Positions 48,065 to 59,112 of a stretch of DNA of 64,000 nt are shown in pieces (the stretch's first letter is position 1; the number at the start of each line of letters is the position of its first letter). The notes beneath the pieces were generated by a model. That model was not told the origin of the DNA, did no database searches, and saw nothing but the letters and a program-made list of their open reading frames with translations. The position numbers and the translations under genes were made by a program. The DNA is from Pithys albifrons albifrons (lineage: Eukaryota; Chordata; Aves; Passeriformes; Thamnophilidae). The stretch covers positions 23,979,795 to 24,043,794 of the forward strand of contig NC_092459.1 of assembly GCF_047495875.1 (NCBI RefSeq), in the 5' to 3' direction.

Positions 48065-51000
48065 GAGCACTTGTCTGCTTTAAAGCTGTCCTTTTCCCCA
48101 ACCATCCATCCTTTTCCCCCTTGTATCTCATGCTTTCACTACTGTACTGAAAATTCAAAAAAAAAAATCTGTTTTCTTTCCATGTTTTTTTAGTAGCTTC
48201 TTTACCAAAAATTGCTTTCTTTTCAAAATGAAATAGTCTGTACTCTTTCAATTAAAGTAATGCACCCATTTCACTCCACTCCTAGTTTTTAATTTTGCTT
48301 TGCTTTTTTGTTTGTTTGCTTTTTTGAGAACAGGATATTTTGTGAAGAAAACTCAAAATGGTATCTCAATCTAGAGGCAGATTAATCTTTGCAAAGGTCA
48401 CAGACACACCTAAATACTAGTTTTCTTTAGCACTGCATGTAGTGTATAATGATGCTTGAAAATGTTGCCATTCTAATTTATGTTACTCCTGTGAGGAAGT
48501 GGGGGAAATAAGAAAAAGATTGTTTTGATACAATTTTGGTCAAACCATTTCTTGTAATAACAGAAACCAATACTAAAAGCCATAAGTACTTTTAAATGGT
48601 CTATGTTGAATTGCTAATAAATCAGCTTTCAATAATCTTTACTACTCTGCTTAGTATACAGCAGTTTTATTTTGACAATTAATAGCAAATAAAAAATATT
48701 CCTTTCTTATTGATAATCCTGCTTTTAGAATAGCTAACAGCTTCTTCACTATTTTATGAGAGGCAACACTTGTGTTTTAAAAGAAAGTGCCACTTGGTCC
48801 ATAAGAATTATGACTCTATGGGCATGAAGTAAACATTTAATTCTTTGCAATTCACACTTGTAAATAATTATATCACCATGCTATTCACACTAGAGAATAG
48901 CTTTTAAAGGATAATTCCACTGTAGGGTTCAGGATATTTTCGATACATTAGAGAGGCTTGGACCTTGTGCAACTGAAGCCAACAGTAATTTCATTATTGA
49001 TTTTCAAGATGAAAGCATTCTTGTCTTTGAGTGAATTACTGGTACCACTTTCCAATTATAAAACAAATACTTGATTTTTTTTCTTATCTCTCTTCACCCC
49101 CTCCACCTAAGCAAATAGCATACATATTTTCACTTAATTTTTATCTTAAAACCTGATTCTGGAATGATGATCTAGATGTGGATCACTTGGTAAGCATTAC
49201 ATATTAATCTCTCCTGAATTTTTTTTAATACAGTCGTCTCAATGATGCTTCTGGGCATTTAGTGGGTACCATCTGTCTAGAACAATGATCACACATAAAG
49301 CAAGGAGGTTTTCTGAGTTTTTTTCCTAATGTGTCCTATGCAAGAATTGGATGAAACTGCAGCTTCCAAAAGCAAGACAATTAGATACAGCAAAAATTTT
49401 GCCAAGAAATGTACTGAGATGAAGCATAAGAAGCAGTAAAGTTCACTGTATGGAGAATTGCTAAAAGTCATTAGAAAATGCATTCATGCTTATGAAATTA
49501 TTTAAATAGCTAACATAGTTCCATTTTTTTTTCATTTAAACACTGTGGGCTCTCTCCAAATTACCTGAAGCAATCAATTAATTCCTTCTTTTACATCCAG
49601 ATTTTTATTTTTAATTATCTAGTTCTATTAAGTATCTGTGTTTTGAAGTTGGAGGATGAAAATACCCAGTGGCACAATCACCTGGCTGATGATGCACAAT
49701 AAGGGTGGGATTATGGGATTTGTCTCCACTTGTTTTGTTCATACTGTGACTTGTTTTAAATCACAACTATGAAGGTATGACAATATAATATTCCATTAAC
49801 AACAATATTGTAGATTGATGAAAGGAATCTTTTCACATTGCTAAAAGATCAGGTCTTATCAAAATGCAGTCTGAGCTAGTGAAGCATTTGCAATACAGAG
49901 GAAGTTCACACATACAAAAAAAAATCCCCTTAAATTAGAAATTTTTTATCCCTGGGCAAGGAAATGCTAATTATAATGTTTTTACTAAGTAAACAAATCC
50001 TACTTATTTTATTGCAGATAATATATATTAAACCTAGAGCATAGACTGAGCAGGAAGTGTAGTAGTACCTACAGTTAGTAGTATCTACATTAGAAAGAAG
50101 GGAACAGAGAAAATCTGAAGGTATAGGAATGAAACTAGGATGATGTTTCTTTTTCCATCGTATGCTCCTGAAGGTCAGTAGGCAACCAAAGGATTCCACA
50201 GTTCTCAGTTAAGCTCCTGCTTTCCTTCTGCTATCCATAACACTTAGGCAATTTAATTTGTCATATCAGGGCCCTAGATCCTTAAAAATTTAGCATGTTC
50301 ATACTGAGCTTATGTCAGAGCATTCAAAGTAATATTTCTGTCTCTTTGAGTGCCAGAAAGAGACAATTTTATTTTGCTGGTGAATTTTAGGGCCACTGAG
50401 GAGTAGTTTGAATATATGCATCTTTTGGTCATGCAACATTTTATGTGTGCTTGTCAGAGAAAGCAAAATTAAGGACGTAAGCAATGACACTAACTCTCAG
50501 TTCTTGTGGCAGGACTAATCATGCTGTATGGTAAGTTATATTATTGCTCATCAGGAAGAGAACCTTCTGTCAGTCACTAGGGTTAAATTTGGATGTTGAA
50601 AGAATTTCTTGAGACAGAAGTAAGTAGTAAAGCAACTCAGTTACATTCTGAGTAAATCAGCTATGAATGAGCTACTTGGAAATTACCTAGTTTTCAATGG
50701 TAATTTTCAACAATTTGAAAAAATAAGTTTTCAGTGACACGAACTAATTATTTTTTAATGGTAAGGTTGTAATTGCTATGATTGTTCAACCCTACAACAT
50801 TAGCTTGGTGAAGTTTTCCTCTTTATTTCTTTTTTCATAGAAATACCATACTTAAGAACTCTGTATCCATTGAAGTAATTAATCTTTGTACTTATATATG
50901 ATGCACAAATAAAAGCACCAACACTAAAATTAAAAATTAATGAGGATTTATGCTTTTAGCAATGGAAATATGATCTCTTTGCATGGACTGGAAAAAATAA

Positions 51001-52511
51001 ACTTCAATTGACCAAACAAGTATTTTCATTTTTTTTTCTAAGTATAGCATTTTGCATTGTAGAGCAATAAAAAGTCATATATAACATGCTGAAATTGGGA
51101 AAATTTTAGTTACATTTCTTTGAAAATATTTAAGTACATATCAACTCTTTCTCAAAAAATTAAAAAAACCCCAACAAACCAAAATCAAATCCAAAGAAAA
51201 CCCACCACCCCCCCCCAACAAATCCCAAAACAAAAACCATAGCAGTATTTCATCCAAAAGAAATGAGAAACAGTTAGAAACTCTTATGTAGATTTTTCCT
51301 GCAGAATTATCAAAATGAATGCAGAAACAGAATCTGAATCTATTTGTTTAGAAAGTTAATGCTGGCTGTCTTCTATGTTTCATAATACCGTGACTTATTT
51401 GTTAATTAACCCTGGTTTAGCTTTCTGTGTCATATATACAGGTATATTCTCTTGTTCTCGTATGTGCATTTTTGCTTATTCTTCTACAAACTTTTTCTAG
51501 TCATCTAGTAACCTTATTTAGTTCTTTCCAATGGTCACTGAAGTTTTGTTAGTAGAAGTTTTCATGGAAATATTCTTAGAACCTGGCAAAAGTCTTGGTC
51601 ACCAGGAATCTAGAGGGACCAGGGATGGGTCATTTTAAAAACATAGTCAGTTATCTGAAACATACTCCTACAGCTATCCTGTATATTTCTGATTATTTTC
51701 AATCTCCCATCTGCACTACTAGCTTGTAAACAGTTCAGAATTTCATTATAAAACAAGGTTAGCTGGAGACCAGGAAGATCTGACAGGTTAAATCCAAATT
51801 CCCATTCACATGCTGATCCACACACATTGCTTTGCAGAGGAGGCTTCTTTGGTGCTGCAAAGCAAGTGCTCTGGATGCCTTCTAGGACACTTTTCCTTGT
51901 TAAGTATGCAGGCAACATTTTCCTGTTCGTCAGAAGAATGAAGTAAACCCGATTAGATTTGTTCTCAGTCTGGGAGCAGGAAATTAGCTTTGAAAATGAT
52001 TTAAATGTCTTGCCTAGGGAGGGCCTTTTGCCACTCTGAGTTCAATAGTTCAATTTGACAGAGCTCTCTGCCAGATTTCTAATGTGTAACAGTTAGGTGT
52101 AAGGGATGAAAATGAGGTGGAGTTTTTAGATTTGTATTAGCTGAATTCTTATATTTAGGTTACTGTGTGGTTTTGTTCTAGTTCTGTCAGAAAAACCTGC
52201 TCTGAAGGGTAATTCTGGCAAAAAGGTCCGTGCCTATGTTGATGTGCAGATTTGAAGGACACTGGGATGAAGACCTGATGCTTCACAGGTTTTATAGGGA
52301 TTTTTACTTTGGACTAGCTTTAGTCTGGTTGTATGGACTGAATGCTTTTTCCTGTGTTTGTGTAATGTTGTCATAGGCAGAGGCAGACAGTTTAGCATCC
52401 ACATCTGTTTTATTTCTGTTCATGCACAGAAATGTTTTGTTCAGCTCAGTTCTCTATTCCCATGCAAAAAGCCAGTTGTGAAAAAAAAGCAGTATCCAAA
52501 GAAGGAGAAAG
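48065..52511. other. Gene-free AT-rich stretch
   Basis: I see no element or gene. A 102-codon minus-strand open frame (51610-51918) has a rather protein-like composition, including several cysteines, but matches nothing I know. An A/C-rich tract lies at 51159-51239. Confidence 0.5.
51159..51239. repeat. A/C-rich low-complexity tract
   Basis: About 80 bases of AAAACCCC-, CAAACC- and CCAAAACAAAA-type units with a run of nine C residues. It is a simple tract of no assigned role. Confidence 0.8.
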
Positions 52512-53510
52512 TAGAATCACAGATTCATAGAATAGTTTGGGTTGGAATGGACCTTTAAAGGTCCAACACTTAGGTACATTCAGTTTCTTCAGGTGGTCAC
52601 AAAATTGATCTTCTCTTACAATGGGAAGCACTTTGCTCCCTCAGTCCCCATCCTGCTGTCCATTCATTTGACAGGTGTGGAAAGAGAGGTTGCCAGTGAA
52701 AACTGAGGCAAAAAAGTTTACCTCAGTCTTCTCATCTACTGTTACCAGTTTGTCAGTCTTGCTGATGAGATGGGTATACTTACTTGGACCTATCTTTTCT
52801 GTCCTGACATACCTGTAGAAGCCCTTCTTATTACTCTTTGCATCCCTTGTCAAGCTTCATCCACATCTTGGCCTTCCTGACCCCATCCCTAACTTAAACA
52901 GACAGTGTTCCTGTACTTTTTTCAGAATAATTGTCCCTGTTTCCACTGCCTATGAATTTCCTTCTTGCTCATTACTTAGGCCGACAGGTCTCAACTCAGC
53001 CATCCTAGTCTCTTGGCTTTGTTGTCTGATTTCTTATACCTGAGGATCCAGAGCTCTTGTACTCTGTGGAAAGCATCTTTAAAGATCTGCCAGCTCTGTT
53101 CTCTCTTGTCCTGAGGGAGTTTCCCACTAGTGCCTATTCACTAACCTCTTGAAGAGCTCAAAATTTGCTTTCCTAAGATTCAGAGTCTTGACTTTACTCT
53201 TCACTTGCCCATATCCCTTGGAACTGCAAGCTCCACCACTGCATGATCACTGCAGCCCAGGCTTCCTCCAATCCTGTGAGTCAGCCCCAGTTAGCTCACT
53301 TACGTTTGTGACTATCAGGTCCCATATTGCATCCCCTCTGGTAAGATGGACTATTAGCTGGTTTAAGAAGTTATCCTCCATGCATTACAGTAATCTCTGA
53401 AATGCCTACAGGTTACCATGCTGCTTTCCCAGCAGACGGTTGAAGTCCCCCAGCAGGACAAGAGCCTTCCAGCATGATGCCTTCTGTAGCTGGAGCAAGA
53501 GGCACTTCAC
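52512..53510 (-). mobile_element. CR1 LINE with internal deletion of the reverse transcriptase
   Basis: The 3' end, TAGAATCACAGATTCATAG, is followed by GTTTGGGTTGGAATGGACC. Only about 55 bases of the 3' end are present before the sequence jumps to the reverse transcriptase N-terminus. On the minus strand REDQFCDHLKKLNVPK is followed directly by the 3' terminal sequence. Going right, the linker (NKKGFYRYV, VNFFASVF) and part of the endonuclease region follow, to about 53510 (plus-strand GTTGAAGTCCCCCAGCAGGA). Most of the reverse transcriptase and the ORF2 C-terminus are absent, so it cannot be autonomous. Confidence 0.82.
52565..52853 (-). pseudogene. CR1 ORF2 linker and reverse transcriptase start remnant
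   Basis: The minus strand reads RDAKSNKKGFYRYVRTEK, then KTEVNFFASVFTGN, and after a frame change VREDQFCDHLKKLNVPK. This is the family's order of linker then the opening of the reverse transcriptase. The domain ends at the deletion joint near 52565-52572, before any catalytic motif. Confidence 0.8.
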
Positions 53511-56500
53511 AGAATTTCTGTGTCATGCAGCAACAAAGCCACTTTTACCATTAGTAGGAATGAGACTCTTAAGTTACACTTTCATGTTTAAAACTTAATA
53601 ACCAAACAAAGTCCAGAAGGAGACATGGTTTGAAGGAACAAGCATATAAATTGTGGTGTTTCCTTTCATAAGAAACATGGAGAATAATAAAATTCTGGTG
53701 TTCCCATCAAGGAGGAGAGATTTTTTCCCCTTGCTGTATGTATGGGATACACTTACAGTCTCATTGTATGGTCAGATTTTCTCTGTCCTTGGAGGATAAA
53801 ATTGCCCAGGCAAGCTTTTGTTCCAAAGATGGAACTTTTACAAAATATACAGACTGAAAAGAAAGAGATGAAAGTCAACATAAGAGAATAACCTAATTAT
53901 GGCTGACTGGATCTTGAATATTTATAATGTAGCCAGTAGCAGCTCCCTTTGGGCTCCTTGTTTACCATGACTGTTGAATTTATATGCCCTGACAGGACAC
54001 ATAGTTTTGAAAAGAGCAATGTGCATAACATCAGATATGGCTGGAATACTTACAGACTGTAAAACTTCATCGACTAAGGCTGTGTCTTTCTAAAAGAGAT
54101 GAATTTGGCATATCTTTCCTGCTGAAAGTGTCTAGGATGGACAACTAAAAAGGTAAATTTGGGAGTTTGAAAAATTGGACCTAACATTTTGACAGAAAAA
54201 TTGACCTTTACTCCCCTGATCATGCCAGTTTTTGCCCGGAAACCATTTCAAGGCACCAATCCCAACAGCCTGATGGACCCCACATCACATTTCTGTCACT
54301 TTTCCTCATCACTGAAACATGATGTAGAAAACAGCATTTCATCTTTGATGGCCAGTACAAAAGCAGGGTTTGCATCAATGGCAGAATTGATGGCAGAAAC
54401 AGACTGAAATGAAACTCTGCCTTGGTGTGGAATCAAGCATCACACATCTTCAACCAGGATTTATGAACGATTGTCCATCCAGTTGGCAAGTGAAATCTCT
54501 CTTCCCACTCCCCTACTATCTATACAGTAAATTGCCAACAAATCTTCCTGTGTGGCCTTTTAAAAGTAGGGAAGACCAAGCAAGGAAGAAAGTATTTAAA
54601 AATAACCTTTGGAAAAGAATAGCTTTGAAAAATGTAGTTGCAGCATGGTTCCACAACAGATTCAATTGATGAGAGATTGTGCTGTCAGAAAGCTCTTTCA
54701 CCTACAGCTTCTTCAAATACGGCCACTGGACACTGAGCTGAAGGGAAATCATAGAGGTATCTGAAAGCAGAACAGTATTATTTATAAGAAATGTCATGAA
54801 TGGCCTGTGATGAGCTAAAATTCTGGGATGAGTGTTGTATTTTGGAGGCTTTGGCTCATCCCACATGCCAGACATCATCTGCAGGGTGGCTGATGAGGAT
54901 GTCCTACTTGCAACCCATTTGATTCATGGTGATGAGGGTATGAATGGCACTCCAGGCTGCGCTCTGCAGATAGTGAATTGAAGGGAAAATAAACCCTTCT
55001 CTATCTTCACCTTCATCTCCTCCTCAAACTGCCCCAGTGTGGAGATCCTTGCAAAGGTGGGTGACGTACTCAAGATGTGCTGAATGAGTTTATGATGGGC
55101 AGATGAGCAAAGTAAGAGTGAAGAGGGGCTATGGGGAGCAATCAGCTGGCTGGTGGGCTTTGGGGTAGCAAGGTAGTGTGCCACTGCTGATCAGATACTG
55201 CAGCCTCACAGCTGTGTGGGTGACAGAAACAGGGATGGACTGCACACAGTGCATGTTTTTACTGTAGTTTAACAAGCATACTCCATAACACTGTACTGTT
55301 TTGGTACATATGCCTTTGGAAGTGTGATTTTTTTCCAAACAGCCTTCAGAGAGAGTGCTCTGTCATTCGACATTTTTATATTTTTCTGGCAAATACCAAA
55401 AACCCTTCAACTGAAACAACAGTCTGTCCTTCATGGGTTTAAACATGGGCGAAGTAATGAGATTTTAAATTTATTTTATTTTAAGTTATGTTTAAGAAGA
55501 GGACAAAGGTGTAAAATCTGACACAAACATATCTCTTATGCTACCTCCACTGTAAAAGTAGCCAGCAAGTTTCTATTCTAGGAAGAAGGTTCATGAAACC
55601 TATTCACAAAGAAGGAAATATTTTACCACTTTACTGTGCTAAAAAGTCTGTCTATTCCTTTCTAGTTCATCAAAGATAGCTCAGTGAACAAGCCTAAGGC
55701 TTAGGCCCACTCAGAGCACTAAAAACTCCTACGAAGAGTGAGGGGAAAAATGAGTCAAGAAAAGAAAGTTAATCTTTAGCAGAGAAGGATGTGTGGCCAG
55801 CACAGATATGTTGTGCAAGAGTTTTGCCATTAGCATTTTTCATTTATGCTTTATTAGTGTTGCATCACATTTAAAATCTGCTAAGCATACAATGTGAAAT
55901 AGTTTACATCCACTATGAAGTCAGACAAACACACTTAGAGAATCATGCTGGTTGAGGAAATGACCCTGGGACTGTGTGTTAGCTCTGTGGAATGCTGCAT
56001 GCATCTCAGCTCATCCTGACACTTCTGTGACAGCATTGACCTGCTACTTATGGCTGAAGATGCATCTCAAGTGGTCATAAAATATACCTCTTTACTGAAG
56101 GTACCTTGAAAAAAATACTGAGAGATTTCAATATATTTCCAGTTAATAAAAAATAAAAAAATATATATATTTTTAGGACCCAGATGAAAAGGGGCGAGGA
56201 AAAAAGTAAGGCAATGAAAAGTAGAATCATAATCTTTGCTTATTGTATATGTCTCTGGGGCAGTAAAGAGAAAAACAACACATGCCTTCTAATGTTTGAA
56301 ACAGAGTATCAAAAATAGAAGCTATCTCTTATCAGTGTAGTACAACTTACTGACAGAAAAACCCTTTTGTATTTCACTAAAAGTGGAAGGAGTTTAGCAT
56401 TTCTCATGAGTGGGTGTAGAATCATCCAGCAGCTAGGGTTTTTTCTCCAAAATTTTGTTTTTCTGCATTGAAGTAGAGAACAGTGTGCTGTTATCCAGTT

Positions 56501-58020
56501 GAGTGTGAGGTTTTGTAGATGGCAATGAACCTGTGGGTTCCGATTCAGAGACAGACACCTACATCGGAAGGGCTGTTACCGCTTGAAGCCTCAGCTCTGG
56601 CTGATGGTATTGGAAAGGCAGCACATCGATTTGCAATATTAGCAGAAAGCTCAACTATTTTATGGAAATAGAATATAGTGAACAGTTTCACTCAAGAAGT
56701 GTTGGACATTTTCAGGGTTAGAAGAGAAAGCTTGTATTGTTTGCTTGTATTTGCTGGTTTGTCAGCTTTGTTCTCCAAAATTTCCACTCTGTCACCACTG
56801 GATAAAAGTCACCCAAATATTTATTTACTAAATATTTATCCCTTCCCCAAAAGAAGAGTGACATTATATTTTACTGGCTATTCCAGCAGCAGAAATCAGG
56901 CAGAAGATGTAGAATTGTTATGCTTTCTGAAATATGTTAACTATAGCTGAATTCTGGATTTCATTCCACACACTACACAGGCAAACTCCTGTGTGCTTTT
57001 CAGAGAGAACAAGGCAGACAATTGCTTGCTTCTGAACCACAAAGTATGAATGTGGTGCTTATTTTCACTCTCATTTTGCATCCCAGGGGTAAAAGGAAAC
57101 TCTTCAATTCATTGTTGAAGTGTGCTAGATGTTTGTTTACTTTGATCGGATGAAAGGATGATATTTCAAAAGTGTGTACCCATATATTCCAATTCTGTAG
57201 AGTTTCTGATGCTGAAAGACTGTGTGTTGGCTTTGGGGATAAAGAAAATCATATGCTTTCTGCTTGGCTGTTTGTCATTCATGCAGTCTCTCATTGTTAG
57301 AATTCCCTGAACCAACTAAGTGTTTATAACTGCTTATTTAAGAGTGCTTTCTAGGGTCCTCAGTAGAGCACAAGAATAGTTATGGTTATGACTACTCTAA
57401 TACATTAGTTCCTGAATCTTATTATAGGTTGAATGTTTTAAATGGTATTTTCTTTCATCTTTCTCAGCTATGCCAGTAGTAATTTCCATTTTGTTTTCTA
57501 GGGGGTATTAGACGACCCACTGAGATAAGACACAGTAAAGTTAATTCTCATTCTAAATGTGATACATTTTAAAATCAATTTCAGTGTTTTCATGTGGGGA
57601 AAAAATGGAAGCACAGCAACACCAGACACTTTTAAAATGTAAAACTTCATGTAAAAATTTCAAAGCACATTCTTACATATAGACACAAAATACCTGTCTG
57701 AGGAACTAAATTTCAGAGTTACCATATAACTATTTCACTTAGGAAGGCAGGACATAAAGATCATCCAGATATGTAAGGAGGACAAAGCCATCTGTGTAAT
57801 GATGTGGCCATATTTCAAGGTCAAGTATATTGTACTTTGTAAATCTATCATACCTCTTAAAACTTGCACTTTTGCTCTGTGTATGTTTTTCTCAGTCTGT
57901 GTTTATTGTGTTGCATAGCTCTTGAACATTCAAGAAAAGGGAGTTTGATGCATTTGTGAAGAAAGCTATAGCAAGAAGGTGCCTTTTACTATCTGTGGCA
58001 TACTTATACCCTTAAGAAAT
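53511..58020. other. Gene-free stretch with several unexplained open frames
   Basis: No repeat end or gene was recognised. Around 54190-55340 there are overlapping short open frames on both strands and slightly higher complexity (for example 54409-54669 plus, 54924-55184 minus), but none has a motif that I know. An AT tract (ATATATATAT) lies near 56160. A decayed processed pseudogene in 54-55.3 kb cannot be excluded. Confidence 0.45.
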
Positions 58021-59112
58021 CATAGAACATATCGTAGAATGTTTTGGGTTGGAAGGGACTTCAGAAAAAATATAGTTCCAACCCCTCCTGTCATGAGCAG
58101 GGACACCTTCCCTTAGACAAGGTTGCTCAAAGGCTCATCCAGACTGGCCTTGAACACTCCCAGGGATGGGACATCCACAATGTCTCTGAGAACCTGTTCC
58201 AGGTGCCTCACCAACCTCGAATTTCTTCTAATCTAAACCTACCCTCTTTCAGTTTAAAGCCATTCCTCTCTTGTCCTGTCACTACTTGACTTTGTAAAAG
58301 AGGCCACTTTCAGGTTAGCTATAACCCCTCTTCAAGTCCTGGAAGGCTGCAATAGATCTCCCTTCTCCCAGCTGAACAATCCCAGCTCTCTCAGCCTGTC
58401 TTCAGTGGAGAGGAGCTCCAGCCCTCTGATGATCTTTGTGGCCTCCTCTGGACCTGTTCCAACAGGTCCATGTCCTACTTATATTGAGTATTCCAGAACT
58501 GGATGCAGTGCTCCAGGTGGGGTCTCATGGGAGCAGAGTAGAGAGGCAGAATCACCTCCCTTGATCCGCTGTCCATCCTGCTTTTTATGCAGCCCAGGAC
58601 GCTGTTGGCCTTCTGGGCTGGAAGTGCATGTTGCTATGTTATATTCAGGTTCTTGTCAGCCGACACCTCAAAATCCTTTTCATCAGGGCTGCTCTCACTC
58701 TGCTCTCCACCCAACTTTGAGATTGCCCCAACCCAAGGGCAGGACCTTGCATTTGGCCCTGTTGAACTTCATGAGGTTCTCACAGCTCCACTTCTCAAGC
58801 CTGTCAAAGTCTCTCTGAGTGGCATCCCTGACTGCACCACAGCTTTGTAGTCACCAAACTGCTGAGGGTGAACTCAATCCCACTCTCAGTGTCACTGACA
58901 AAGATATTAAACAGTGTATATATCCCAGTACCAAAATACCAGCCTCTGGGGAATGCCACTTGTCACTGCTTTCCACTTGGACGCTGAGGCCATTGACCAC
59001 AACACTTTGAGTGCAAGCAATTTTACGTTCTTTGTCCATCTGTTAAATCCAGGTCTACAGTTGGAGACAAGGATGTCATGAGGGACAGTGTCAAATGCTT
59101 TGTATAGATCTT
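58021..59112 (-). mobile_element. CR1 LINE 3' portion, about 1.1 kb
   Basis: The 3' end is CATAGAACATATCGTAGAAT, followed by TTTTGGGTTGGAAGGGACTT. The copy is uninterrupted through the ORF2 C-terminus and back into the reverse transcriptase, ending near 59112 where the plus strand reads ACAGTGTCAAATGCTTTGTA. Unlike the two internally deleted copies, it keeps the order expected for this family and is only truncated at its 5' side. It is the best-preserved CR1 3' half in the window. Confidence 0.92.
58851..59039 (-). pseudogene. CR1 reverse transcriptase remnant with decayed catalytic box
   Basis: The minus strand contains RVVVNG-like QSVVVNG, then SGIPQ (usual SGVPQGS) followed by a frameshift. 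Near 58850-58865 the segment that should encode the FADD catalytic box reads closest to F-G-D-Y with small deletions. Both aspartates of the active site are therefore not preserved together. The fragment is non-functional. Confidence 0.75.

Noticed and set aside
52549..52564. Perfect 16-bp palindrome GGACCTTTAAAGGTCC as a regulatory site
   Set aside because: It is part of the usual CR1 3' end sequence, which naturally reads close to this palindrome.
54189..55340. Processed pseudogene in the 54-55 kb cluster of open frames
   Set aside because: Adjacent frames look mildly protein-like, but I could not tie them to any family, find an A-tail or identify a target duplication.
58405..58850. Plus-strand 137- and 87-codon open frames
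   Set aside because: They are antisense shadows of the minus-strand CR1 ORF2 sequence.
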